DNA from: Streptomyces sp. BK239
GTDB lineage: Bacteria > Actinomycetota > Actinomycetes > Streptomycetales > Streptomycetaceae
NCBI RefSeq assembly: GCF_004217285.1
Contig: NZ_SHKS01000002.1
Location: forward strand, 62,001 to 126,000
Reading direction: 5' to 3'
Length of the DNA stretch: 64,000 nt
Shown here: positions 51,578-61,306 of the stretch, piece after piece
Numbering within the stretch: position 1 is the first letter of the stretch
Layout: the number at the start of each line of letters is the position of its first letter
Notes under the pieces: generated by a model
The model's database searches: none
Told to the model about the DNA's origin: nothing
Seen by the model: only the letters and a program-made list of their open reading frames with translations
Made by a program: the position numbers and the translations under genes

Positions 51578-51589
51578 GAAAGCGCTTTC
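51578..51589. promoter_or_regulatory. LacI-type operator before the mannosidase gene
   Basis: GAAAGCGCTTTC, a perfect 12-base palindrome with the central CG of LacI-family sites, in the gap between the GH4 and GH38 genes. It suggests a separate promoter for GH38-GH29 under a LacI-type regulator, in addition to the DeoR protein. Confidence 0.6.
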
Positions 51590-51601
51590 CGGTCGCGGAG
51601 C

Positions 51602-52939
51602 TTACTTGAGGTACCCGAGTCCGGGGTGCACCCGGGTGTAGCCCTCGACCAGCCTGCGGGCCACGTTGACGGAGTCGACGAGCGGGTGCAGCGCGAAGGC
51701 CTTCACCGCGGTCGCCCGGGCGCCGGACTCGGCGGCGCTCAGCACTTCGCGTTCGACCGCCTTGACCGCGCAGACCAGGCCGGTGGCGTGGTCGGGCAGC
51801 GGGTCCGCGGCGACGGGGTGCGCGCCGTTGGCGTCGACCAGGCAGGGGACCTCGACGACGGCCTCGGAGTCGAGCGCGGAGAGGGTGCCGCCGTTGCGGA
51901 CGTTGAGGATCAGCGTGGTGCGCTCGTCGCGGGCGATGGCCCGCATCAGCGCGAGGGCGACCTTCTCGTAGCCGCCGGACAGGTCGTCGGCGTCGCGTTC
52001 GCCCGCGCCGGCCGTCTCCCGGTTCTCTGCCATGTAGGTGGCCTCGCGCTCGGCGCGGGTGCGGTCCCAGGCGGTGAGGGCGGAGACGCCGGGCTTGCGT
52101 GTCTCCTCGTAGAACCGGGCCTGCTGGTCGCGCAGGAAGGCCCCGCGGGTCTGAGCAGCGGCCTTGTAGGCGTCGACGGCTTCCCTGTTGAAGTAGTAGT
52201 AGTGCAGGTACTCGTTGGGGATCGCGCCGAGCGACCGCAGCCAGTCGGCGCCGAAGAGCTTGCCCTCCTCGAAGGAGCCGAGCAGGTCGGGGTCGGCGAG
52301 CAGGCGCGGCAGTTCGTCGCGGCCGGCCACGCGCAGGCCGCGCACCCAGCCGAGGTGGTTGAGGCCGACGTAGTCGATCCACGCCTCGCGCGGGTCGGCG
52401 CCGAGCACCCGGGCGATGCGGCGGCCGAGGCCGACCGGCGAGTCGCAGATGCCGATCACACGGTGGCCGAGGTGGCGGGACATGGCCTCGGTGACCAGTC
52501 CGGCCGGGTTGGTGAAGTTGATGACCCAGGCGTCGGGGGCCAGCCGGGCCACCCGGCGGGCGATGTCGACGGCGACCGGGACCGTGCGCAGGCCGTAGGC
52601 GATGCCGCCCGCGCCGACGGTCTCCTGACCGAGGACGCCCTCGTCCAGCGCGACCCGCTCGTCGTTCGCACGGCCCTCAAGACCGCCGACGCGGATCGCG
52701 GAGAACACGAAGTCGGCGCCGCGCAGGGCCTCGTCGAGGTCGGTGGTGGCGGTCACCGCGGGGGCGTCGGGCACGCCGCCCGCCTGTTCGGCCAGCACAC
52801 GGGCGACCGCGTCCAGCCGGCCGGCGTCGAGGTCGTGCAGGACGACCTCGCTCACCCGGCCCGCGCCGCGGTCCGTGAGCAGTGCTCCGTACACCAGCGG
52901 CACCCGGAATCCTCCGCCGCCCAGAATCGTCAGTCTCAC
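51602..52939 (-). CDS. GH4 NAD-dependent glycosidase (6-phospho-beta-glucosidase-like)
   Basis: 445 residues. A Rossmann start (LTILGGGGFRVPLVYGALL), VINFTNPAGLVTEAM, and the metal ligands in GICDSP (cysteine) and GLNHLGW (histidine) mark GH4, whose members use NAD and a metal to cut glycosides by oxidation and elimination. Many act on 6-phospho sugars, but PTS genes are absent here, so the substrate may be unphosphorylated or phosphorylated by the nearby PfkB kinase. Start overlaps the DeoR gene stop (ATGA). Confidence 0.9.
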   Translation of the reverse strand: MRLTILGGGGFRVPLVYGALLTDRGAGRVSEVVLHDLDAGRLDAVARVLAEQAGGVPDAPAVTATTDLDEALRGADFVFSAIRVGGLEGRANDERVALDEGVLGQETVGAGGIAYGLRTVPVAVDIARRVARLAPDAWVINFTNPAGLVTEAMSRHLGHRVIGICDSPVGLGRRIARVLGADPREAWIDYVGLNHLGWVRGLRVAGRDELPRLLADPDLLGSFEEGKLFGADWLRSLGAIPNEYLHYYYFNREAVDAYKAAAQTRGAFLRDQQARFYEETRKPGVSALTAWDRTRAEREATYMAENRETAGAGERDADDLSGGYEKVALALMRAIARDERTTLILNVRNGGTLSALDSEAVVEVPCLVDANGAHPVAADPLPDHATGLVCAVKAVEREVLSAAESGARATAVKAFALHPLVDSVNVARRLVEGYTRVHPGLGYLK

Positions 52940-53721
52940 CCGTGCACCTCTCCTGCCACGATCACCTCGACGCCCGCCTCCTCCAGGGAGGACCGGGTCG
53001 CCGGGGCGACCGGCGCGTTCGTGACCACTGCGTCCAGGTCCTCGGGACCGCAGACCTTCGCCATCCCGGTACCCGGGAACTTCGCCGCGTCGGCGAGCAG
53101 CACGGCTCTGTCGCTCGCCTTGATCATGGCTCTCTTCACCGGCACCTCGACCACCGTCGTGTCCATCACCTGCCCGCCGGGGCGCACGCCGCTGGTGCCG
53201 AGGAAGAGCCAGTCGGCGTGCAGCTGGCGCAGGTTGTCCTCGGTGAGGAAGCCGACCAGGGAGCGGTACTCGCGGCGGACCATGCCGCCGAGCAGCACCA
53301 GCTCGATGCCCTCGTCGTCGGCGAGTTCCTCGTAGACCACCAGGTTGCTGGTGATCACGGTGAGCCGGCGGCCGTGCAGTTGCCGGGCCAGCCGGTAGGC
53401 GGTGGTGCCGATGTCGAGCAGCACCGACTGCCCGTCCTGGACCATCGCCGCGGCGTGCGCGGCTATGGCGTCCTTCTCGGGCACCCGCACCTCGGCGACC
53501 TCGGCGAAGGGCTGGTCGCCCTCGTCGGCGACGGCGCCGCCGTGCACCCGCGTCAGCAGCCCGTCCTCCTCCAGTTTGACCAGGTCGCGCCTGATCGTGG
53601 CGGGGCTCACACCGAGCTGCCCGGAGAGATCGGTCACGGCCGCGGGACCGCCGGAGCGCAGGGCCCGCAGGATGAGTTGGTGTCGTCGTTCTGCCAGCAC
53701 GCCATGGACACTACTCGTCAT
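52936..53721 (-). CDS. DeoR-family sugar regulator
   Basis: 261 residues. DeoR helix-turn-helix (VTDLSGQLGVSPATIRRDL), VHGGAV linker, and a sugar-phosphate-binding domain with LLDIGTTAYRLARQL, VITSNLVVYEEL and LFLGTSGV. It should repress the glycosidase operon it heads and the divergent kinase-transporter operon until a sugar phosphate appears. ATG 53721 is used; a TTG two codons earlier is possible. Confidence 0.93.
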   Translation of the reverse strand: MTSSVHGVLAERRHQLILRALRSGGPAAVTDLSGQLGVSPATIRRDLVKLEEDGLLTRVHGGAVADEGDQPFAEVAEVRVPEKDAIAAHAAAMVQDGQSVLLDIGTTAYRLARQLHGRRLTVITSNLVVYEELADDEGIELVLLGGMVRREYRSLVGFLTEDNLRQLHADWLFLGTSGVRPGGQVMDTTVVEVPVKRAMIKASDRAVLLADAAKFPGTGMAKVCGPEDLDAVVTNAPVAPATRSSLEEAGVEVIVAGEVHG

Positions 53722-53727
53722 CTTCAA

Positions 53728-53801
53728 TCATTTCCATGCTCAGTTCTGTTCGGGTATTGACCAATCCCCCGGAGCGGCGCACGATTCCGGTCACGAAATG
53801 A
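53728..53801. promoter_or_regulatory. candidate DeoR site in the divergent promoter
   Basis: TCATTTC (53728-53734) and its complement GAAATGA (53795-53801) lie in the 128-bp region between the divergent DeoR and PfkB genes. The DNA between is AT-rich for this genome. Looping between two half-sites is plausible for DeoR proteins. Confidence 0.4.
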
Positions 53802-53849
53802 AGAAGTTTGACGAACCCTCCGCGTTCCCCCTGACGAGAGGACGTTTCC

Positions 53850-54869
53850 GTGGACGACGACCGGCCCGACGTGCTGCTGACCGGGCTGCTCTTCTACGAC
53901 CTCGTCCTCACGGGGCTGGCGAAGCCCCCCGCTCCGGGTGAGGAGGTCTGGACGGCCGGCATGGGCTGCGGCCCCGGCGGCATCGCCAACCTCGCGGTGG
54001 CCGCCTCCCGGTTCGGCCTGCGGACCTCGCTGGCCACCGTCTTCGGCGACGACTTCTACGGCGGCCACTGCCGGGAGGTGCTCGCCGGGCAGGAGGGCGT
54101 CGACCTCTCGCTCTCCCGCACGGCCGACGGCTGGCCCACCCCCGTCACCGTGGCCCTGGCCCAGGGCCACGACCGGGCGCTGGTCACCCACGGCCAGGAG
54201 CCGCCGTACTCTCAGGACGCCCTGATGGCCGACCCGCCCGAGGCGCGCACGGCCCTCGTGCACATCGAGGCCGAACCGCGCGCGTGGCTCGGCAAGGCCG
54301 CCGCCAACGGCACGCTGATCTACGCCGACGTCGGCTGGGACCCGACCCGTCAGTGGTCCCGCGACCTCCTGGACCAGCTCGCCCTGTGCCACGCCTTCCT
54401 CCCCAACGAGGCCGAGGCGATGGCCTACACCCGCACCGACAGCGCCGTCGCCGCCCTCGGCACACTGTGCGAACTGGTCCCGGTGGCCGTGGTGACGCGG
54501 GGCGGGGACGGCGCGATCGCCGTCGACCAGACGACCGGCGAGTACGCGGAGGTCCCGGCCCTCGACGTCGACGTGCTGGACGCCACGGGCGCGGGGGACG
54601 TCTTCGGCGCGAGCTTCGTCGCCGCCTCGCTGGGCGGCTGGCCGCTGGTGGAGCGGCTGCGGTTCGCGGTGCTGGCCGCCGGGCTGTCCGTCCGGCACCA
54701 CGGCGGCGCGCTCGCGGCGCCCGGCTGGTACGGGGTGGACCAGTGGTGGCGCTCGCTGACCGACCCCGCGCTGAAGCGGACGTACGGCTTCCTCGCGGAC
54801 CGGCTGCCGGCCGACCCCGGCCCGCCCGTCCGGCACGCCCCCGTGACCCCGCCGGACCCACGGCGCTGA
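53850..54869 (+). CDS. PfkB-family sugar kinase
   Basis: 339 residues. The PfkB frame GGIANLAVAASRFGLRT with the N-terminal GxGG-type loop and the C-terminal signature DATGAGDVFGASF (aspartate base, near residue 248) are intact. It should phosphorylate a sugar released by the glycosidases in this locus; the product would suit the DeoR sensor. GTG start behind GAGAGGAC. First gene of the plus-strand operon. Confidence 0.9.
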   Translation: MDDDRPDVLLTGLLFYDLVLTGLAKPPAPGEEVWTAGMGCGPGGIANLAVAASRFGLRTSLATVFGDDFYGGHCREVLAGQEGVDLSLSRTADGWPTPVTVALAQGHDRALVTHGQEPPYSQDALMADPPEARTALVHIEAEPRAWLGKAAANGTLIYADVGWDPTRQWSRDLLDQLALCHAFLPNEAEAMAYTRTDSAVAALGTLCELVPVAVVTRGGDGAIAVDQTTGEYAEVPALDVDVLDATGAGDVFGASFVAASLGGWPLVERLRFAVLAAGLSVRHHGGALAAPGWYGVDQWWRSLTDPALKRTYGFLADRLPADPGPPVRHAPVTPPDPRR

Positions 54870-55143
54870 GCCATGAGCCGGCGCGAGGAACGGAGTGCCG
54901 TGAACGGGCGCGGGACACCGGCCGACGGCGGCCCCGCGGGAGCACCGCTCCCCCGACGGCACACCACCGCACGGTTCCCACCACCGGGACCGGGTGAGAG
55001 CACCCCTCCCCCGACGACTCGTGACCGCACGGACACACCCGGACCGGGCGAGAGCACCGGTCACCCGGGCGCGCGAAGGAGCCGGACGTCTCCGGCGCAC
55101 GCGAACGCCGATCCCCGGCGAGAGCACTGATCCCCCAGTAGGC
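54870..55143. repeat. degenerate 54-70-bp repeats before the transporter operon
   Basis: The word AGCACC recurs at 54941, 54999, 55053 and, as AGCACT, at 55123, each time in a similar setting (for example GACCGGGCGAGAGCACC and CTCCCCCGACG). It is a loose tandem array without coding function. Confidence 0.5.
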
Positions 55144-56469
55144 ATGCGAAGAAGCGAAGAGATCCGAAAGGCGGTGGGAGCTGTGCGGCTCTCACGAAGA
55201 GGCCTGCTCCGCGCGGGCGCGGCCGGCGCGGCCGCGACGGCGTTCGGCGGCCTGGCGTCCGGCTGCGCCGTCCCGGCCGGCTCCACCGGGCGCGACATGG
55301 TCCTGTGGTACTGGAGCGGCGGTCTGAGCGACACCGTCGTGAAGGACGCGAAGACCCGCTACGGCGGCGAGGTGAGCCTGAAGGCCGTCCAGATCGGCGG
55401 CTACTACCGCTCCAAGCTGATCACCACGATGGCCGGCCGCGCCCACATCCCCGACATCGCGGGGCTGAAGGGCGAGGACATGGCGTCCTACCTGCCCAAC
55501 GCCGGCCAGTTCGTGGACCTGCGCACGCTGGGCGCGGACCGGTACCGCGGCGGGTACCTGCCGTGGAAGTGGGACCAGGGTGTCGCCGACGACGGCACGA
55601 TGGTCGGCTTCCCCATCGACTGCGGCCCGGTCGCGCACTACTACCAGTACGCCGTCTTCCGCAGGGCGGGGCTGCCCCACGAGCCGGCCGACGTCTCCGC
55701 GGAGCTGAACACGTGGGAGAAGTTCTTCGGCGCGGGCGAGCAGCTGAAGAAGCGGATACCGGGGACCTGTCTGCTCACCGACGTCAACAGCGTCTTCGAG
55801 AACGCGGTGCAGCAGGGCGGCAAACGGTACGTCGACGAGGACCGCCGCTTCATCGGCGACCAGGAGCATGTGCGCCGGGCCTGGGACCTGGCCGTGGAGG
55901 CCAAGCGGCGCGGCATCGTCTCCGACATCGTCAACGGCACCCCGGACCAGTTGTCGGCGATCGAGTCCGGCAAGCTGCCCAGCCAGCTCGGCGCCTCCTG
56001 GGCCACCGGCGACCTCAAGAACGGCGTGCCGAAGACGGCCGGCCGGTGGCGGGTGGCGGACATGCCGGTGCGGCCGTCCAACAACGGCGGCTCCTTCCTG
56101 TCGATCACCAAGGCGTGCCGCGACCCCGAGCAGGCCTTCCGGATCATCACCTGGCTGCTGGACCCGGCCAACCAGGCGCGGGGCTTCGTCGACGCGGGCC
56201 TGTTCCCCTCCACCCCGGCCTCGTACGGCATGGCGGAACTGCGCGAGCCCGACCCCTTCTTCGGCGGCCAGGTGACGATGGACGTCTTCGGGCCCGCCGC
56301 GCAGAAGATCACGGTCGCCTACAACAGCCCGTACGACGTGGCGCTCGGGCAGCCGGTCAAGGACGAGATCAAGAACGTCGGCGTCCTCGGCAAGGACCCG
56401 AAGAAAGCCTGGAGTGACGCCATGGGCAAATGCCGGCGCATCGCCGAACACCTGGGGGTGAGCTACTGA
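55144..56469 (+). CDS. ABC sugar-binding lipoprotein
   Basis: 441 residues. A Tat-like RRGLLRAG and hydrophobic stretch end in the lipobox LASGC; the mature protein is a family 1 solute-binding protein (MVLWYWSGGLSDTVV, IPDIAGLKGEDMASYL, ELNTWEKFFGAGEQL and the C-terminal helices). It should catch an oligosaccharide outside the cell for the two permeases that follow. GTG 55183, with a better GGTGGGA site, may be the true start. Stop overlaps the next start. Confidence 0.9.
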   Translation: MRRSEEIRKAVGAVRLSRRGLLRAGAAGAAATAFGGLASGCAVPAGSTGRDMVLWYWSGGLSDTVVKDAKTRYGGEVSLKAVQIGGYYRSKLITTMAGRAHIPDIAGLKGEDMASYLPNAGQFVDLRTLGADRYRGGYLPWKWDQGVADDGTMVGFPIDCGPVAHYYQYAVFRRAGLPHEPADVSAELNTWEKFFGAGEQLKKRIPGTCLLTDVNSVFENAVQQGGKRYVDEDRRFIGDQEHVRRAWDLAVEAKRRGIVSDIVNGTPDQLSAIESGKLPSQLGASWATGDLKNGVPKTAGRWRVADMPVRPSNNGGSFLSITKACRDPEQAFRIITWLLDPANQARGFVDAGLFPSTPASYGMAELREPDPFFGGQVTMDVFGPAAQKITVAYNSPYDVALGQPVKDEIKNVGVLGKDPKKAWSDAMGKCRRIAEHLGVSY

Positions 56470-57431
56470 TGGCCACCGTCCCCGCACTGGAGAAGCCCCC
56501 GGTCGCCGTGGTGGAGGCGCCCGTCGCACGGCCGCGGTCGGCGCTGCGCAAGCACTGGCACCTGTACGCCGCGATCTCGCCGTTCTATCTGCTGTTCCTC
56601 GCCTTCGGCCTGGTGCCGGTCGGGTTCTCGCTCTACCTCTCCCTGCACCGCTGGGACGGCCTCGGCTCGATGGAGTGGGCCGGCCTGTCGCAGTACCGGT
56701 ACCTGATCGGGGACTCGGAGTTCTGGAGCTCGATCGGGAACACCCTCGTCATCTGGGCGCTCGCCACCTTCCCGATGATCTTCCTGGCGATGGTGACGGC
56801 CGTGATGCTCAACTCGGCGGTCCGGTTCAAGAACGTCTACCGGTTCGCCTACTTCCTTCCCAACGTCACCTCGGTGGTGGCGGTCGCCATCGTCTTCGGC
56901 TCGGTCTTCTCCACCAACTTCGGCCTGGTCAACGCCCTGTTGCAGGCGGTCGGGCTGGACCAGGTGGCGTGGCTGAACACCCCCTGGGGCATCAAGGTCG
57001 CCATCGCCACGCTGATGACCTGGCAGTGGACCGGCTACAACGCGATCATCTTCCTCGCCGGTCTGCAGACGGTCCCGGGCGAGCTGTACGAGGCGGCGCG
57101 CATCGACGGCGCCGGTCCGGTGCAGACGTTCTTCCGGGTCACGCTGCCGATGATGCGGCCGGTGCTGTTGTTCGTGCTGGTGGTCTCGACGGTGACCGGC
57201 CTGCAGAGCTTCTCCGAACCGCAGGTGCTGCTGCAGACCACCGCCAACGACTCGACGTTCTCCGGCGGCCCGGACCACGCGGGGCGCACGATGGTCCTCT
57301 ACTTCTTCCAGCAGACCTTCGACAACAACGACTTCGGCTACGGCGCCGCCGTCGCGTGGGGCATCTTCCTCGTCGTCGTCCTCTTCTCGATCATCAACTG
57401 GCGTCTGGTGCAGCGCCGGGGCGAAGACTAG
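56469..57431 (+). CDS. ABC sugar permease, MalF type
   Basis: 320 residues with six membrane helices, a cytoplasmic N-terminal tail, and the EAA loop EAARIDGAGPVQTFFRVTLP for docking the ATPase. Partner of the next permease. Start overlaps the binding-protein stop (TGATG). Confidence 0.93.
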   Translation: MATVPALEKPPVAVVEAPVARPRSALRKHWHLYAAISPFYLLFLAFGLVPVGFSLYLSLHRWDGLGSMEWAGLSQYRYLIGDSEFWSSIGNTLVIWALATFPMIFLAMVTAVMLNSAVRFKNVYRFAYFLPNVTSVVAVAIVFGSVFSTNFGLVNALLQAVGLDQVAWLNTPWGIKVAIATLMTWQWTGYNAIIFLAGLQTVPGELYEAARIDGAGPVQTFFRVTLPMMRPVLLFVLVVSTVTGLQSFSEPQVLLQTTANDSTFSGGPDHAGRTMVLYFFQQTFDNNDFGYGAAVAWGIFLVVVLFSIINWRLVQRRGED

Positions 57432-57445
57432 GAGGGTCTGACGCC

Positions 57446-58309
57446 ATGGCTTCCATCCACGACACGAAGCGGCCCGGGACGATCCACGGCTCCCGGCGCC
57501 GGGGCCTCGCACTGCACACCGTGCTGGTCCTCGGACTGCTGCTCTCGGCCTTCCCGTTCTACTGGGCCGTGATCATGTCGACGCACACCTCGTCGGAGAT
57601 CTTCTCCTACCCGCCGAAGCTGCTGCCGGGCTCACACTTCGGGGAGAACGTCCGCAGCCTGTTCCGCACGGTCGACTTCTTCGGCTCGATGGCCAACTCC
57701 CTGCTGGTGGCGGGGTCGGTGACGTTCCTGGTGCTGCTCTTCGACTCGCTGGCGGCGTTCGTCTTCGCCAAGTTCGACTTCCCCGGCAAGCGGACGCTGT
57801 TCGTGCTGCTGATGTTCATCTTCATGGTCCCGGCGCAGCTCGCGGCGATCCCGCAGTTCGTCATCATGGCGAGGATCGGCTGGATCGGCTCGATGACCGC
57901 GCTGATCGTGCCGGCCGCCGCGAACGCCTTCGGCATCTTCTGGATGCGCCAGTACATGAAGGGCGCGATCCACGACGAACTCCTCGACGCCTCCCGCATC
58001 GACGGCGCGAGCTTCCTGCGCCAGTACTGGCACGTGGCGCTGCCGGTCGTCCGGCCGGGCCTGGCCTTCCTCGGCATCTTCACCTTCATGGGCCAGTGGA
58101 ACGACTACGCCTGGCCGCTGATCGCCCTGACGAACCCGGACAACGTCACCCTCCAGGTCGCGCTGTCCCAGCTGAACGGGACCCACGGCACGACGGACTA
58201 CGGGATGGTCATGACGGGCGCGCTGCTCGCCCTGATCCCGCTGCTCGTCGTGTTCGCGATCGGCGCCCGCCAGATCATCGCGGACCTCGGCAAGGGAGCC
58301 GTCAAGTGA
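57446..58309 (+). CDS. ABC sugar permease, MalG type
   Basis: 287 residues with six helices and the EAA loop DASRIDGASFLRQYWHVALP. ATG follows GGAGGG, 14 bp after the first permease. No ATPase gene is in the locus; in Streptomyces one shared ATPase (MsiK) usually serves such importers. Stop overlaps the GTG of the next gene. Confidence 0.93.
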   Translation: MASIHDTKRPGTIHGSRRRGLALHTVLVLGLLLSAFPFYWAVIMSTHTSSEIFSYPPKLLPGSHFGENVRSLFRTVDFFGSMANSLLVAGSVTFLVLLFDSLAAFVFAKFDFPGKRTLFVLLMFIFMVPAQLAAIPQFVIMARIGWIGSMTALIVPAAANAFGIFWMRQYMKGAIHDELLDASRIDGASFLRQYWHVALPVVRPGLAFLGIFTFMGQWNDYAWPLIALTNPDNVTLQVALSQLNGTHGTTDYGMVMTGALLALIPLLVVFAIGARQIIADLGKGAVK

Positions 58310-61245
58310 CCGATCCCCTGTCCCCCGCGGCCGATCCGCTGATCGCGCTGCGCCCCTGGGAGTCGCCCGAGACGACCTCCTGGCGGCGGCTGCCCATGAA
58401 CGCCGTAGACCGGCGCGCCGGCGCTCACCTCCTGGACGGCGAGTGGCGCTTCCAGCTGCTGTCCGCTCCGGACGCGCCGGCCGGCGACACGTGGTCGACG
58501 GCGGCCGTCCCCGGCGTGTGGACGCTCCAGGGCACCGCGGACCTGCCTCAGTACCTGAACATCCGGATGCCGTTCGCGCAGTTCCCGCCGGCGTCGCCCG
58601 AGCGCAATCCGACGGGCGTGTACGAGCGGGAGGTCGACGTGCCCGCCGACTGGGCCGGACGACGGATCGTGCTCCAGGTCGGGGCCGCGGAGAGCGTGCT
58701 GCTGGTGCACGTGGACGGGCGGCCCGTCGGCCTGTCCAAGGACTCCCACCTGGCCGCCGAGTTCGACCTGACGGACGTGGTGCGCGCCGGGGAGCGGGCC
58801 GTCGTACGGCTGACCGTCGTCAAGTGGTCGGACGCCTCGCACATCGAGGACCAGGACCAGTGGTGGCACGGCGGGATCACCCGCTCGGTCCTGCTGTACG
58901 CGACCGACCCGCTGCATCTGGCCGACGTGGCGGTGCGGGCGTCGCTCGGCGGTGAGCTGCGGGTGGACTGCCGGGTGCGGGACGCGCGCGGGGCGCTGCC
59001 CGTGGGCTGGCACGTCAGCGCGGAGCTGGACGGGCTGCCGCTCGCGCCGGACACCGCTTTCGACCTGGCCAACGCCGAGGACGGGCGCGTCTCCGACTTT
59101 CTCGGCGAGGCCCGGCTGCTCGCGCGGGTGCCCGACGTACGCCCGTGGACCGCCGAGACGCCCGAGCTGTACGGCCTGACCGTCCGGCTGCACCGCGCGG
59201 ACGGCACGGTCGCGGACGTGTCCCGGCACCGGGTGGGCTTCCGCGACGTGGAGATCGCCGGACGGGATCTGCTGATCAACGGGGAGCGCGTCTTCATCCG
59301 GGGCGTCAACCGGCACGACTTCCATCCGCTGACCGGGCGCACGGTGTCGTACGACGACATGCGGGCCGATCTGGTGCTGCTCAAGCGGTTCGGCTTCAAC
59401 GCGATCCGCACCGCGCACTACCCGAACGACCCGGCGCTGTACGACCTCGCCGACGAACTCGGCTTCTACCTCGTCGACGAGGCGGACATCGAGTCCCACG
59501 ACCACGCCCACGAGATCGCCGAGGACCCCCGCTATCTGAACGCGTTCGTGGACCGGGTCTCGCGCATGGTGCTGCGGGACAAGAACCACCCGTCGATCGT
59601 CGTCTGGTCGCTGGGCAACGAGTCCGACTACGGCGCGGGCCACGACGCGGCGGCCGGCTGGGCGCGCCGCCACGACCCGACGCGGCCGGTGCAGTACGAG
59701 GGGGCCGCCAAGCGCGGCTGGGCGGACCCGGACGTGGCCTCCGACATCGCCTGCCCGATGTACGCGCCGCTGGAGGACTGTCTGGCGCACGCCCTGTCGG
59801 GGCAGCAGACCAAGCCGCTCATCCAGTGCGAGTACTCCCACGCGATGGGCAACAGCAACGGCACGCTCGCCGACCACTGGGCCGCCATCGAGGCCACCCC
59901 GGGTCTTCAGGGCGGGTTCATCTGGGAGTTCTGGGACCACGGAATCCTCCAGCGTGTGAACGACGCGGGACCGGCCGGCCGTGAGGGCGCCGGACACTAT
60001 GACAACGGTGTCGCCGCGCCCGGCTACCGCTGGGCCTACGGCGGCGACTTCGGCGAGCGGGAGCACGACGGGGCGTTCATCGCGGACGGCGTGGTCTTCC
60101 CCGACCGCACGCCCAAGCCCGTGATGTACGAGCACCGCGAGCTCGCGGCGCCGGTGCGGCTGACGGGCTCGCGACACGAGGGCCTGGTCCTCTCCAACCA
60201 CCAGCACTTCCGCGGTCTGGAGTGGCTCGCGGCCGAGTGGGAGCTGTCCCTCGAGCACGGCGGCACCCTGACCGCGCCGGCCGAACTGCCGCCGCTGCGG
60301 CCGGGCGGTACGGCGGTGGTGCCGCAGCCGTTCGAGCTGCCGGAGGACGGCGGCGAGGCGTGGCTGACGCTGCGGGTGCGCACCGCGCACGACCTGCCGT
60401 GGGCGCCGTGCGGCACCGAGGTGTGCGCGCCGCAGCTGCGGCTGCGCGCGGCCGAGCCGGTCGAGGAGCGGTCGGTGGCGGCGCGCGTGGAGGTCGACGA
60501 CGAGGGGCTGCTGGTGCATCCGCTGCTGAGCGCGGCGCCCACGCTGTCGCTGTGGCGGGCCCCGACCGACAACGACGAACTGGGCGGTGCGGCGCGACGC
60601 TGGCGGGAGTGGGGACTTGACGCGCTCGTGCGCGAGCCGGTCTCGGTGAGCCGGCACGGTCTGTCGGTGACGGTGGTCGCCGAGTACGCGGGCCCGGCGG
60701 GCGTGGTGCGGCACCGGCAGGTGCTCACGCCGGTCGAGGGCGGGGTGCGCGTCGAGGAGGAGGCCGAACTGCCGGAGGAGTTCGACGACGTGGCGCGGGT
60801 GGGTTCGGTGTTCGAGACGGTCGCGGGACCGGACCTGCTGGAGTGGTTCGGTCAGGGCCCCTGGGAGTCGTACCCGGACCGCTGCGCGGGAGCCGCGGTG
60901 GGCCATCACTCGGTCCCCGTGGACGCGCTGTTCACGCCCTATCTGCGGCCGCAGGAGAGCGGCGGCCGGCACGGGGTGCGGCGCTTCACGCTGTCCGCGC
61001 CGGACGCCACGGGTGTCGCGGTGACCCTGGACGAGCCGCGTCAGGTGTCCGTCACCCGGTACCGCGCCGAGGAGCTGGCGGCGGCCGCCCATCACGACGA
61101 ACTGACGCCGCGCGCGGGCTGCGTGGTGCACATCGACGCGGCGCACCGGGGTCTGGGCACGGCGTCCTGCGGCCCCGACACCTTCCCCTCCTACCTCGTC
61201 GCACCGGGCGTCCACCGCTGGAGCTGGACCCTGCGCGTCCTGTAG
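58306..61245 (+). CDS. GH2 beta-galactosidase
   Basis: 979 residues with the five-domain LacZ plan: jelly roll (LPQYLNIRMPF, YEREVDVPADW), immunoglobulin-like domains, the TIM barrel with GNESDYG (acid/base glutamate) and QCEYSHAMGNSNG (nucleophile glutamate), and the large C-terminal beta domain beginning near residue 700. HFHPLTGRTVSYDDMRADL, quoted as NRHDFHPLTGR, is also typical. It has no signal peptide and acts on imported galactosides. Coupled to the permease gene, it completes the uptake-and-cleavage operon. Confidence 0.94.
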   Translation: MTDPLSPAADPLIALRPWESPETTSWRRLPMNAVDRRAGAHLLDGEWRFQLLSAPDAPAGDTWSTAAVPGVWTLQGTADLPQYLNIRMPFAQFPPASPERNPTGVYEREVDVPADWAGRRIVLQVGAAESVLLVHVDGRPVGLSKDSHLAAEFDLTDVVRAGERAVVRLTVVKWSDASHIEDQDQWWHGGITRSVLLYATDPLHLADVAVRASLGGELRVDCRVRDARGALPVGWHVSAELDGLPLAPDTAFDLANAEDGRVSDFLGEARLLARVPDVRPWTAETPELYGLTVRLHRADGTVADVSRHRVGFRDVEIAGRDLLINGERVFIRGVNRHDFHPLTGRTVSYDDMRADLVLLKRFGFNAIRTAHYPNDPALYDLADELGFYLVDEADIESHDHAHEIAEDPRYLNAFVDRVSRMVLRDKNHPSIVVWSLGNESDYGAGHDAAAGWARRHDPTRPVQYEGAAKRGWADPDVASDIACPMYAPLEDCLAHALSGQQTKPLIQCEYSHAMGNSNGTLADHWAAIEATPGLQGGFIWEFWDHGILQRVNDAGPAGREGAGHYDNGVAAPGYRWAYGGDFGEREHDGAFIADGVVFPDRTPKPVMYEHRELAAPVRLTGSRHEGLVLSNHQHFRGLEWLAAEWELSLEHGGTLTAPAELPPLRPGGTAVVPQPFELPEDGGEAWLTLRVRTAHDLPWAPCGTEVCAPQLRLRAAEPVEERSVAARVEVDDEGLLVHPLLSAAPTLSLWRAPTDNDELGGAARRWREWGLDALVREPVSVSRHGLSVTVVAEYAGPAGVVRHRQVLTPVEGGVRVEEEAELPEEFDDVARVGSVFETVAGPDLLEWFGQGPWESYPDRCAGAAVGHHSVPVDALFTPYLRPQESGGRHGVRRFTLSAPDATGVAVTLDEPRQVSVTRYRAEELAAAAHHDELTPRAGCVVHIDAAHRGLGTASCGPDTFPSYLVAPGVHRWSWTLRVL

Positions 61246-61306
61246 CCGCCGCCTCCGACTCCCCCTCTGCACGACTCCCTTCCCCCGGCTTTCCCATGGA
61301 GCACCT

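Noticed and set aside
48348..51641. A 1097-codon open frame on the plus strand opposite the GH38 gene
   Set aside because: It is the GC-skewed mirror of a real gene; the translation is valine/alanine/glycine-rich with no domain, whereas the minus strand has full GH38 motifs.
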